In this document: one piece after another, positions 16,737 to 24,700 of the stretch | Numbering within the stretch: position 1 is the first letter of the stretch | Layout: the number at the start of each line of letters is the position of its first letter | Notes under the pieces: model-generated | Database searches by the model: none | What the model was told of the DNA's origin: nothing | The model's input: only the letters and a program-made list of their open reading frames with translations | NCBI RefSeq assembly: GCF_000284295.1 | Contig: NC_017093.1 | Location: 6,138,001 to 6,202,000 of the forward strand | Origin: Actinoplanes missouriensis 431 | GTDB taxonomy: Bacteria > Actinomycetota > Actinomycetes > Mycobacteriales > Micromonosporaceae | Length of the DNA stretch: 64,000 nt | Reading direction: 5' to 3' | Translations under genes and position numbers: made by a program

Positions 16737-17696
16737 TCAGCTGAGTGTCTGGATGACGTTGCCGGTGAGGAGGTTCTGGTAGTACGCGCCGCCCGGGTAG
16801 TACGCCGCGGTCGTCGTCCCGGTGACCGCGTCCGACGCCCAGTTCACCGCCAAGGTCTGCAGCGCGCTGACGTTCTGCGCCTTCGACGTTCCGCCGGTCA
16901 GCGTGCAGAGCCAGTTGGTGGTGGCGCCTTCGGCGTCGCAGTGGCTGCCGGTGGTGAGCCGGACCCCGAGGAACGGCCGGTCGATCCGGGCCTGCAGCTC
17001 CACGGTTCCGCTGGCGTTGCTGTTCGAGAGGTACGGCGGGGACGAGATCGCGGTGATCGGCAGCGAGGTGCCGGCCAGCCCGGTCAGCCCGTCCGCCATG
17101 TTGGTGCCGGACGGCGACTTCACCGGGTCGAGCAGTTGCAGGTGACGCAGCCCGGCGAACGCGGCCGGGAACGTGGTGCGCAGCCGGTTCGCGATGTAGG
17201 TAACCGCCTCGCCACCGGCCGAGTGCCCGGCCAGCACGTACGTGGTGGGCAGGGGGGTCCCGGATCGGCCCGCGGTCGCCGCCGCGGCAGCGTAACTGGT
17301 GCCGAGCGCGCCGCCGGCGCCGTTGCCGAGCAGGGCTGCCACGTTGTTCAGGAACGCCGTGTTGTTGCCGGTGTTGTTGACCGTGCAGCCGTACAGGTTG
17401 GTCGACGGCAGGTTCGGCGTGAACACCAGGAATCCGGCGGCCTGGTACTTGCGGGCCAGGTCGGCGACGTTCGCGTTGGAGCGCGAGAAGCCGTGCTGGA
17501 GGAAGACCAGCGCCTTCGGGGTGGTGGCCGCCGGGAAGAACCAGTCGGCGTCCTGGTTGAGCGTCGAGCCGGCGCAGGGGATCGTGACGGCGCCGTCGAC
17601 CTCGACGGCGGCCGCGTGCGCGGCGGAGGGGGTTGCCGCGAGGACGGAGGCGGACAGGAGCAACGCCGCGACGATGCGGCGCGGGGACAGGGACAC
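16737..17696 (-). CDS. secreted alpha/beta hydrolase (esterase-like)
   Basis: I place the start at the GTG at 17696 because GGAGG lies 5-6 bases upstream. This gives a 319-residue protein with a clean signal peptide (MSLSPRRIVAALLLSASVLA, cut near AAHA). Longer in-frame starts would run into the operator. The mature part is an alpha/beta hydrolase with an HGFSRS oxyanion-region motif and nucleophile Ser159 in AGHSAGGEA. A plausible Asp lies in LLDPVKS and a His in TGSHCDAEG. Two Cys pairs (41/104 region and the C-terminal half) suit a secreted enzyme. A perfect copy of the island operator is 33 bp upstream, so it probably releases the pathway's substrate outside the cell. The ester or polymer attacked is unknown. 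Confidence 0.85.
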   Translation of the reverse strand: MSLSPRRIVAALLLSASVLAATPSAAHAAAVEVDGAVTIPCAGSTLNQDADWFFPAATTPKALVFLQHGFSRSNANVADLARKYQAAGFLVFTPNLPSTNLYGCTVNNTGNNTAFLNNVAALLGNGAGGALGTSYAAAAATAGRSGTPLPTTYVLAGHSAGGEAVTYIANRLRTTFPAAFAGLRHLQLLDPVKSPSGTNMADGLTGLAGTSLPITAISSPPYLSNSNASGTVELQARIDRPFLGVRLTTGSHCDAEGATTNWLCTLTGGTSKAQNVSALQTLAVNWASDAVTGTTTAAYYPGGAYYQNLLTGNVIQTLS

Positions 17697-17726
17697 GGGA
17701 CCTCCAATGGTCATCCGTAACACTCT

Positions 17727-17752
17727 CCGAAACACTGTTTCCATTAGGGGTT
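17727..17752. promoter_or_regulatory. operator upstream of the secreted hydrolase
   Basis: GAAACACTGTTTC (17729-17741) is a perfect 5-bp inverted repeat with centre ACT, flanked by CC and by a weaker third half-site (ATTAGGGGTTA). It sits 33 bp from the hydrolase GTG and matches the sites at 2755, 13457 and 14413. Confidence 0.7.
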
Positions 17753-17789
17753 ATCGATGGGTTTCTGTCAAGGAAGTGCGGAAACGGAC

Positions 17790-17824
17790 AAAGCCCGGCA
17801 TCCGCGAGGCGGATGCCGGGCTTT
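17790..17824 (-). terminator. strong intrinsic terminator
   Basis: A perfect 16-bp stem (AAAGCCCGGCATCCGC with GCGGATGCCGGGCTTT) encloses the loop GAG. It lies 15 bp after the stop of the small membrane protein gene on the minus strand and also insulates the hydrolase promoter. The A/T ends give a U-rich tail in both directions. Confidence 0.85.
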
Positions 17825-17839
17825 GATGACGTCAGGCCG

Positions 17840-18118
17840 TCACTCCTCGTATCGGGGAACGGCCAGAGGATGCCGCTCGTCGTCGCGGGCCGCGATGCCC
17901 GCCATCGACCGGACGTACTGCCCGGCGGTGATCTCACCGTCGAGCAACTGAGCGCAGAGCACACCTTCCAGACTCTGCGGGCCGAACAGCGCCTCCGGGA
18001 CGATCAGCGGCTCCGCCTCGGCCTGCGCGTCCGCGCGTACCCCGCGCACCGCGAGCACACAGGCGCCGGCCAGGACGAGGATGAGCAGGGACAGGATCAG
18101 CATTGCCACCGCCTTCAT
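17840..18118 (-). CDS. small single-pass membrane protein
   Basis: This 92-residue protein has one N-terminal membrane helix (residues 4-24, AMLILSLLILVLAGACVLAV), then a soluble acidic tail. The tail includes PLIVPEALFGPQSLEGVLCA and a conserved-looking GEITAGQYVRSMAGIAARD. The ATG at 18118 is 88 bp downstream of the SLC13 permease stop on the same strand, so the two are likely co-transcribed, and a strong terminator follows. I do not recognise the family. The SHOCT-like ending (LLDGEITAGQYVRSM) resembles short oligomerisation motifs at protein C-termini. A role as accessory subunit to the permease is an inference from position only. Confidence 0.72.
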   Translation of the reverse strand: MKAVAMLILSLLILVLAGACVLAVRGVRADAQAEAEPLIVPEALFGPQSLEGVLCAQLLDGEITAGQYVRSMAGIAARDDERHPLAVPRYEE

Positions 18119-18206
18119 CGGTCACCGCGGGGCTGTCACGCCCCGCCCACGACAGAGAGAACGGATCACAGCGCGTGATGGTTCGACCGAATCAGCCGGG
18201 AAGCAA

Positions 18207-19814
18207 TCAGCCGAGTCCCACGGCAGCGATCATGAGCGGCAGCACGAGCAGGATCAGCAGTCCCCCGAGGACGTCGAAGGAGACGCCGGAACGGATCATC
18301 GTGGTGATCGGCACGACGCCGGAGCCGTAGACCACCGCGTTCTGCGGCGTGGAGACCGGCAGCATGAAGCCGAACGAGGCGGCGAACGTCGCGGCGAGGG
18401 CCGGGACCAGCGGATCCACGCCCGCTGCCACGGCGATCGGGATGACGATCGGCACGACCACGGCCGCCGACGCGGTGTTGCTGGTGGTCTCCGAGACCAC
18501 GATCGCCAGCAGCACGGCGAACGCGGTGATCGCGAACGTGCTGGACAGCCCGAGCGCGTCGGCGCTGGAGGTGCCGATGGTCTCGGCGAGTCCGGTGTCG
18601 GCGAGCAGCGACCCGAAGATGATGCCGGTGCCGAAGAGCAGGATCGTGCCCCAGTCGATGCGGGCCGCGTCGCTCCAGTTGAGCGTGAACTCCCGCCGGC
18701 CCCACGAGGTCGGCAGCAGGAAGAGCAGCGAGGCGCCGAGGACCGCGACGACGCCCTCGTTGAGCCGGCCGCTGACCGTGTCGTAGACGCTGGACTCGGT
18801 GCCCCAGAGAACCGCGATCACACCGGGCGTGATCCAGAGGACGACCGTGACGACGAAGGCGACCAGGGTGTTGCGCTCGGCCGGCGAGAATCCGCCGAGC
18901 TTGGCGCGCTCGGCGGCCACGTACTCCTCGACGCCCTCGATCCGGCGGATCTCCGGCTTGTTCAGCAGCAGGAGGACCAGCGCGAGGATCACGAACATGC
19001 CGAGGCAGATCGGCGCGGCGACGGCCATCCACTCGGCGAACGAGATCTTCACCCCGGTCGCCTCCTCGATGAGCCCGCGACCGATGAGGTTCGGGGGCGT
19101 GCCGACCGGGGTCAGCAGGCCACCGACGCTGGCCCCGTACGCCAGCATCAACATCAACGCCGCACCCACCCGCAGCCGGGTGGGATCGAAGTCGGCGGCC
19201 GCGAGGCCGCGGTCCTGCATCATCTTGGCGATCACCGCGAGGATGCCGAGGGCGGTGGGCAGCAGCATCGCGACGGTGGCGGTGTTCGAGACGAAGGCCG
19301 ACAGCAGCGCGGTGATCACGCCGAACGCGATGATCACACGCGCGGTCGAGCGGCCGACGCCGGGCAGCGAGAGCACCCGGAACGCGAACCGGCGGGCCAG
19401 GCCGTGTTTCAGCATCGCCTGGGCCAGGATGAACGCGCCGATGAAGGTGAACACTGTGGACGACCCGAAGGGCGCGAGCACGTCCGCCGCGGGCGCCACC
19501 CCGAAGATCACGATGAGGGCGACGCCGATCAGGCCACCGACCGGGATCGGCACCGCCTCGGTCACCCAGAGCACGATCACCGCGAGCAGCACCGCGGCGA
19601 GGACCTGCTGGCTCGGGCGGATGCCGAGCGGGAGGGCCAGGAAGATCAGCATGACGACCGGGGCGAGGAAGAGCCCGATCGTGCGCCGGCCCCGCTCGAA
19701 ACGCTCCTCGGCGGGAGAGAGCCGCTGCTCGCCGAGACTGCGGTAGGTCGAGCCTCCGAGCAGCCGCTCCTCGACATCGGTGCGCGCTCCGGGTGCCCCT
19801 TCGGTGGTGGACAT
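18207..19814 (-). CDS. SLC13/DASS family anion permease (dicarboxylate transporter)
   Basis: This 535-residue polytopic protein has about eleven to twelve hydrophobic segments after a soluble N-terminal 50 residues. It has the two signature Ser-Asn-Thr motifs that bind substrate and sodium: FVSNTATVAMLLPTALG in the first half and ETTSNTASAAVVVPIVIPIA in the second. Length and motifs fit divalent anion:Na+ symporters for succinate, malate, citrate or related acids. It lies next to the GGAAAC-regulon genes, and the catabolic genes there deal with organic acids, so import of the pathway substrate is plausible. However, no copy of that operator is visible in the 204-bp region upstream of its start at 19814, so its control may differ. 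Confidence 0.9.
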   Translation of the reverse strand: MSTTEGAPGARTDVEERLLGGSTYRSLGEQRLSPAEERFERGRRTIGLFLAPVVMLIFLALPLGIRPSQQVLAAVLLAVIVLWVTEAVPIPVGGLIGVALIVIFGVAPAADVLAPFGSSTVFTFIGAFILAQAMLKHGLARRFAFRVLSLPGVGRSTARVIIAFGVITALLSAFVSNTATVAMLLPTALGILAVIAKMMQDRGLAAADFDPTRLRVGAALMLMLAYGASVGGLLTPVGTPPNLIGRGLIEEATGVKISFAEWMAVAAPICLGMFVILALVLLLLNKPEIRRIEGVEEYVAAERAKLGGFSPAERNTLVAFVVTVVLWITPGVIAVLWGTESSVYDTVSGRLNEGVVAVLGASLLFLLPTSWGRREFTLNWSDAARIDWGTILLFGTGIIFGSLLADTGLAETIGTSSADALGLSSTFAITAFAVLLAIVVSETTSNTASAAVVVPIVIPIAVAAGVDPLVPALAATFAASFGFMLPVSTPQNAVVYGSGVVPITTMIRSGVSFDVLGGLLILLVLPLMIAAVGLG

Positions 19815-20018
19815 GCCGACTCCCTCCCGATCAGTGATCTACATACGTCGATATTAAGCCGAGACCACGTTCGAGTACGGGGTATGTCCTAAGTTTACCT
19901 ATTTTGGATATTGTCCCGCTGTGTCCGGTAAACGTGCTAAATACCCTGCGCTGCATTTGACGCGTTATCTCCGAGGGGCCTGAACCCTTCACAGACGCTC
20001 GTCGATGCAGGGAGACCG
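19815..20018. promoter_or_regulatory. divergent promoter region, permease / cslA
   Basis: This 204-bp AT-richer segment separates the two start codons. It includes possible -10 elements on both strands (around ATATTAAG near 19850 and TAAATACCC near 19941). No operator of the GGAAAC type and no clear inverted repeat were found. Confidence 0.4.
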
Positions 20019-21707
20019 ATGACGTACGACTACGACGGCTTCAGCCGCCTCGCCGGCGACGCCGATCCGGTGCCGGGGCCGGAGTACCGGGTCCGCCTGC
20101 GAACCCTGTCCCGGCGGCGGCCGATCCGTTCGGTGCTGATCGCCGGCTTCGCCTTCGCCTTCGAGTCGACGTTCTTCGGCTGGCTGCTGTCCTCGATGGA
20201 GCTGCCGGAACGGCGCACGGCCATCACCGCCGTCATGATCGCGGCAACCGCGCTGATCGAACTGTTCCGCCTGGTCAACGTCGTGACGCTGTGCCTCGCG
20301 ACGCTCCGCGCGCGCGACCCGGTGCCGGTGCCGCCGGACGAGAACCTGCGCGTCGCGTTCCTCACCACGATCGTCCCCGGCAAGGAGCCGCTGGAGATGG
20401 TGGAGAAGACGCTGCGGGCCGCACGCCGGATCCGCCACCCCGGCCGGTACGACGTCTGGCTGCTGGACGAGGGCAACGACCCGCAGGTCAAGGCGATGTG
20501 CCGGAACGTCGGCGCCCGCCACTTCAGCCGCAAGGGCGTGGCCCGCTGGAACACCGCGGCCGGTGGCTTCAAGGCGAAGACCAAGCACGGCAACTACAAC
20601 GCCTGGATCGACAGGCACGGCGCCCGGTACGACGTGTTCGTCTCGGTCGACCCGGACCACGTCCCGCTGCCGAACTTCTGTGAGCGCCTGCTCGGCTACT
20701 TCCGTGACCCGGACGTCGCCTTCGTGATCGGCCCGCAGATCTACGGCAACTACGACAACGTGATCACCCGCTGGGCCGAGTCACAGCAGTACCTGTTCCA
20801 CTCGCTGCTCCAGCGCGCCGGCAACCGGCTGGGCATCCCCATGCTGGTCGGCACGAACAACGCGGTACGCATCGCCGCCCTCAACTCGATCGGCGGCCTC
20901 CAGGACTCGATCACCGAGGACATGGCGACGAGTCTCGTGGTGCACAGCACCATGAACGAGAAGACGGGGAATCGCTGGAAATCCGTCTACACCCCGGACG
21001 TCCTGGCGGTCGGCGAGGGACCGTCCTCCTGGACCGACTACTTCAGCCAGCAGCACCGCTGGTCACGCGGCACCGATGAGGTCTGCGTCGCCCAGTTCGG
21101 CTCCATGGTGAAAAAGCTCGGCATCCGGCGGTCGCTGCACTACGCGCTGCTGATGGCGTACTACCCGCTCACCGCCGTGGCCTGGCTGCTCGGCGCGACC
21201 ACCGCGGTCCTGCACATCGTTCTGGGGGTACGGGGTGTGCAGGTCCCGCAGCAGGTCTGGCTGATGCTCTACGTGGACGCCGCGCTCTTCCAGGTCGGCC
21301 TCTATCTCTGGAACCGGCGGCACAACGTGAGCCCGCACGAGGCGGCCGGATCTTCCGGCCTGGCCGGCATGCTGCTCTCCACGCTGTGCGCGCCGATCTA
21401 CGTCTCCTCGTTCCTGCAGGCGGTGCTGCGCCGCCGCGCCGGTTTCGTGGTGACGCCGAAGGGCGACTCGGCCAGCCCGGATCGCCTGCTCACCTTCCGT
21501 ACCCATCTGCGCTGGGCCGCGTTCTACGCCGCGCTGCTGGTCGTCGCCGTGCTGACCGGGCACGCGCACGGCCTGATGTGGCTCTGGCCCGCCCTCAATC
21601 TGGCGCTCTGCCTCGCCCCGGCGGCGATCTGGGCGGCCCAGCGCCGGCCCGCCGAAGTACCCCAGCCCGCAGTCGAAGAGAAAGAACCCGTGGAGACCTT
21701 CGTATGA
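20019..21707 (+). CDS. cslA: cellulose-synthase-like glycosyltransferase (GT2)
   Basis: This 562-residue membrane glycosyltransferase has the processive GT2 motif set: Asp150 in DEGND, Asp211-Pro-Asp213 in DPDH, Asp301 in ITED and Q344QHRW348 (Q-x-x-R-W product-channel motif). Two membrane helices come before the catalytic domain and about four to five after it. The ATG at 20019 has GGGAG upstream. It overlaps the next gene as ATGA. In Streptomyces the same pair, CslA and the copper oxidase GlxA, makes and modifies a beta-glucan at hyphal tips and is required for tip growth and differentiation. The gene order here makes that the best call. The polymer product is inferred. Confidence 0.92.
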   Translation: MTYDYDGFSRLAGDADPVPGPEYRVRLRTLSRRRPIRSVLIAGFAFAFESTFFGWLLSSMELPERRTAITAVMIAATALIELFRLVNVVTLCLATLRARDPVPVPPDENLRVAFLTTIVPGKEPLEMVEKTLRAARRIRHPGRYDVWLLDEGNDPQVKAMCRNVGARHFSRKGVARWNTAAGGFKAKTKHGNYNAWIDRHGARYDVFVSVDPDHVPLPNFCERLLGYFRDPDVAFVIGPQIYGNYDNVITRWAESQQYLFHSLLQRAGNRLGIPMLVGTNNAVRIAALNSIGGLQDSITEDMATSLVVHSTMNEKTGNRWKSVYTPDVLAVGEGPSSWTDYFSQQHRWSRGTDEVCVAQFGSMVKKLGIRRSLHYALLMAYYPLTAVAWLLGATTAVLHIVLGVRGVQVPQQVWLMLYVDAALFQVGLYLWNRRHNVSPHEAAGSSGLAGMLLSTLCAPIYVSSFLQAVLRRRAGFVVTPKGDSASPDRLLTFRTHLRWAAFYAALLVVAVLTGHAHGLMWLWPALNLALCLAPAAIWAAQRRPAEVPQPAVEEKEPVETFV

Positions 21708-23653
21708 CCCCCCGAACCCGGCCCACAGCCGCCCGGCGGTTGCTCACCGCCCTCACCACGATCCTGTGCCTGGCCGTCGTGGCCGTGGTGAACCGCCCGA
21801 TAGTGGTCCTCGCGACCGACCGCTATCACGAGTTCGCCATCAACCGGCTGACCTACAAACAGACGCACGGCCACTGGTCGCTGCTGCCGGTGCCCGCCGG
21901 CTTCAAGATCAATGCGATCCACGCGGCGCTGCTGAAGACCGGCAAGGTGCTGATCATCGCGGGGTCCGGCAACAACCGGGAACGGTTCGAGGCCGGCACG
22001 TTCCGGACGATCCTCTGGGACCCGCGCACCGACCGGTTCACCGACGTGCCGACGCCGACCGACATCTTCTGCGCCGGGCACACGTTCCTGCCCGACGGCA
22101 AGCTGCTGGTCGCGGGCGGGACGAAGTCGTACGAGGTACTGGCCACGGACATCACGCACGCCGCCGGCGTCATGAAGATCAAGAACGAGTCGCCGGACTT
22201 CGGCGCCCGGGCCTTCCCGAAGGGCACCAGGTTCGAGTCGGCGGACGGCCGGATCTATCTGACCCGGGCCGACGTGAGCGTGCCGGCCGCCACCAAGATG
22301 TGGCACGGCACCCAGACCATGGTGCACGCCGGCGAGGTCGAGGTCTGGGTGGACGCGCTCGAACCCGGCGACGCCCCGATCGTGAAGGAGCCCGCACAGT
22401 ACAAGATCCAAGGCCTGAAGGGCGACGACACCCACAACCTGTACGGCGTCGCCGACAAGATCAGCCGAGACAAGCAGGAGTACGGCGGCGACAAGACCTC
22501 GTACGAGTTCGACCCGGAGACCGAGCGCTACGCCCGTACCGGCGACCTGGTGAAGAACCGCTGGTACCCGACGCTCGCGCCGCTGCCCGGCGGTGACGTG
22601 CTCGCCGTCTCCGGCCTCGACCAGTTCGGCCGGATGATCCCCGGCATCAACGAGCGCTACCAGGTCAAGAAGAAGAAGTGGGTGGCCGTGCCGCAGCTGC
22701 GCCGGACTTTCCCCACCTATCCGTCACTCTTCCTCACCGAGGACGAGCGGCTCTTCTTCTCCGGGTCGAACGCCGGGTACGGTTCGGCCACCGAGGGGCG
22801 CACCCCCGGCCTGTGGGACGTCCGGAAGAACAAGTTCCAACCGGTGCACGGCCTGCGCGACGGCACGATGACCGAGACCAGCGCGTCCGTGATGCTGCCA
22901 CCGGCACAGGACCAGAAGGTGATGATCCTGGGCGGCGGCGCGGTCGGTGACTCGCCGATCTCCACGGCCCGGACCGCGATCGCCGACCTGGCCGATCCCC
23001 GCCCGGTGTTCCGGCCCGGACCGGACCTGCCGCATCCGACGCGCTACCTGAGCACGGTGGTGCTGCCCGACGACACGGTCTTCACCAGCGGCGGGTCGTC
23101 CGGTTACCGGGGCGGGCCGTACCAGGGACGGCAGCGCAGCGATCTGCACAACGCCCAGATCTACGACCCGCGGAAGAACGCGTTCCGGGAGGCGGCGGCG
23201 CCGGCGGTCGGCCGCAACTACCACTCCGAGGCGCTGCTGCTGCCGGACGGGCGGGTCGTCACGATGGGCAGCGACCCGATCTACGACCGGTCCGGCAAGA
23301 ACCCCGGCACGTTCGAGCAGCGGATCGAGATCTACAGCCCGCCGTACCTGTTCCGCGGGGACCGGCCGGTCGCCCCGACCGGACCGAGCCTGATCGAACG
23401 CGGGAAGAAGGCGACCTTCGCCACCCCGGACGCGGCGCGGATCCAGTCGGCGCGCCTGGTGCGGCCGAGCGCGGTCACCCACGCGACCGATGTGGACCAG
23501 CGGTCGGTGGCGCTCGGCGTGGCCCGCACGCCGGGCGGCATCACCGTGTCGATCCCGTCGAAGCGCGGCCTGCTGCCGTCCGGCTGGTACATGCTCTTCG
23601 TCACCGACGGCGAGGGCACGCCCTCGCCGGCCCGCTGGGTGCGGGTCAAGTAA
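21704..23653 (+). CDS. glxA: GlxA-type mononuclear copper radical oxidase
   Basis: This 649-residue protein has an N-terminal membrane anchor (residues 14-38) followed by a kelch-type seven-bladed propeller and a C-terminal DUF1929 immunoglobulin-like domain, as in galactose/glyoxal oxidases. Candidate copper and cofactor residues are Cys123 (IFCAGHTFLPDG), Tyr288 next to Trp287 (NRWYPTLAPL), Tyr506-His507 (GRNYHSEALLL) and His593 (VTHATDVDQR). The last three have spacings like galactose oxidase; which Tyr crosslinks to Cys123 I could not settle. It starts at the ATG overlapping the cslA stop. In Streptomyces GlxA is copper-matured extracellularly and acts on the CslA-made glycan. Confidence 0.92.
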   Translation: MTPRTRPTAARRLLTALTTILCLAVVAVVNRPIVVLATDRYHEFAINRLTYKQTHGHWSLLPVPAGFKINAIHAALLKTGKVLIIAGSGNNRERFEAGTFRTILWDPRTDRFTDVPTPTDIFCAGHTFLPDGKLLVAGGTKSYEVLATDITHAAGVMKIKNESPDFGARAFPKGTRFESADGRIYLTRADVSVPAATKMWHGTQTMVHAGEVEVWVDALEPGDAPIVKEPAQYKIQGLKGDDTHNLYGVADKISRDKQEYGGDKTSYEFDPETERYARTGDLVKNRWYPTLAPLPGGDVLAVSGLDQFGRMIPGINERYQVKKKKWVAVPQLRRTFPTYPSLFLTEDERLFFSGSNAGYGSATEGRTPGLWDVRKNKFQPVHGLRDGTMTETSASVMLPPAQDQKVMILGGGAVGDSPISTARTAIADLADPRPVFRPGPDLPHPTRYLSTVVLPDDTVFTSGGSSGYRGGPYQGRQRSDLHNAQIYDPRKNAFREAAAPAVGRNYHSEALLLPDGRVVTMGSDPIYDRSGKNPGTFEQRIEIYSPPYLFRGDRPVAPTGPSLIERGKKATFATPDAARIQSARLVRPSAVTHATDVDQRSVALGVARTPGGITVSIPSKRGLLPSGWYMLFVTDGEGTPSPARWVRVK

Positions 23654-24670
23654 TCAGTTGGTGGCCAGCTCCAGGGCGTACTCCGGCCACCACTGACCGG
23701 CCGGGGGAGCTCCCGCGCGGCACGCGCCGTCGGACTCCCCCGGCCGTTTCACCCACAGGTACGCGTCGACCAGCGGCTGACCGGTACGCGTCGTCGGCGC
23801 CGGCCCGAGAGCCCGCCCCGGCGGATTGCACCAGTGCCCCTCGGCGTCCCGCCCGTCGATCGCGGCCGGGCCGTTCCCGTTCCGGCTGGTGTCGATCACG
23901 AACCGCTTGCCGCCGAGCCGCTCCGAGATCCGCGTGCCGTACTCGATGTTCGCCTCGGTCGTCTCGAAGTTCGCCACGTTCAGGCTGAAACCGTCCGCCT
24001 GCCCCACCCCCGCCTCGGTCAGCGCCGCCGCGACCCGGTCCACGTCACGCACCCAGCTCGGGTTGCCGCCGTCCAGGTAGACCCGCACGCCCGGCCCGGT
24101 CTTCAGCGCGGCGACCGCCTCGGCGAGCAGCGCGTACCGCTCGGTGGCGGCCGGGCCGTTCACACAGCCCTGCAGGACGTGCGTGACCGCGTCCGGCTCC
24201 AGCACCACGATCGCCCGGGAATCCCGGATCGCCCCGGCAAGCCCGGCGATCCAGCCGCGGTAGGACGCGGCGTCCGGCGCGCCGCCACCCGAGTGCCCGC
24301 CGCAGTCACGCTGCGGGACGTAGTAGGCGACGAGCACCGGGACGCGCCCGCTCGCGGCGGCCGCGGTGACCAGGGCGTGCGCCTTCTCCGCGTAACCGGG
24401 GGCGCCGTCGGCGAACCAGACCGCGGACGGCGACTCGGCGATCCGGCGCATCGCGGCGGCCTCCTCGACCCGCCCGGCGGCGGTCCAGGCCGCGACCTGC
24501 CCGACCGGTGGCGCGTCGGGCTCCACATAGAACTCCTCGGCCGCGGCCGAGGACTCGGCGGTCGCGGTGGGCTTGGCGGTGGGTGACGGCGCCACGTCCG
24601 GATCGCCGGCTGTGCAACCGCCGAGGACGACAAGGGCGGCGAGACCACAGAGGGCAGGCAGAGTTCTCAT
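23654..24670 (-). CDS. cslZ: GH6 family endoglucanase-like lipoprotein
   Basis: This 338-residue protein starts with a lipoprotein signal (ALVVLGGC, Cys19) and a Pro/Thr/Ser-rich linker, then a glycoside hydrolase family 6 domain. Family landmarks are LVAYYVPQRDCGGHSGGG, the catalytic acid region VLEPDAV (Asp in EPD) and the DTSRNGNGP and NPPGRALG segments near the C-terminus. It is convergent with glxA, the two stop codons being directly adjacent. In Streptomyces the third gene of this locus, cslZ, encodes such an endoglucanase and is thought to trim or release the CslA polymer, so the assignment rests on family and synteny. Here it is on the opposite strand. Confidence 0.85.
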   Translation of the reverse strand: MRTLPALCGLAALVVLGGCTAGDPDVAPSPTAKPTATAESSAAAEEFYVEPDAPPVGQVAAWTAAGRVEEAAAMRRIAESPSAVWFADGAPGYAEKAHALVTAAAASGRVPVLVAYYVPQRDCGGHSGGGAPDAASYRGWIAGLAGAIRDSRAIVVLEPDAVTHVLQGCVNGPAATERYALLAEAVAALKTGPGVRVYLDGGNPSWVRDVDRVAAALTEAGVGQADGFSLNVANFETTEANIEYGTRISERLGGKRFVIDTSRNGNGPAAIDGRDAEGHWCNPPGRALGPAPTTRTGQPLVDAYLWVKRPGESDGACRAGAPPAGQWWPEYALELATN

Positions 24671-24700
24671 CCGGACAAACGGTACCTTCCCCCTAAATGA

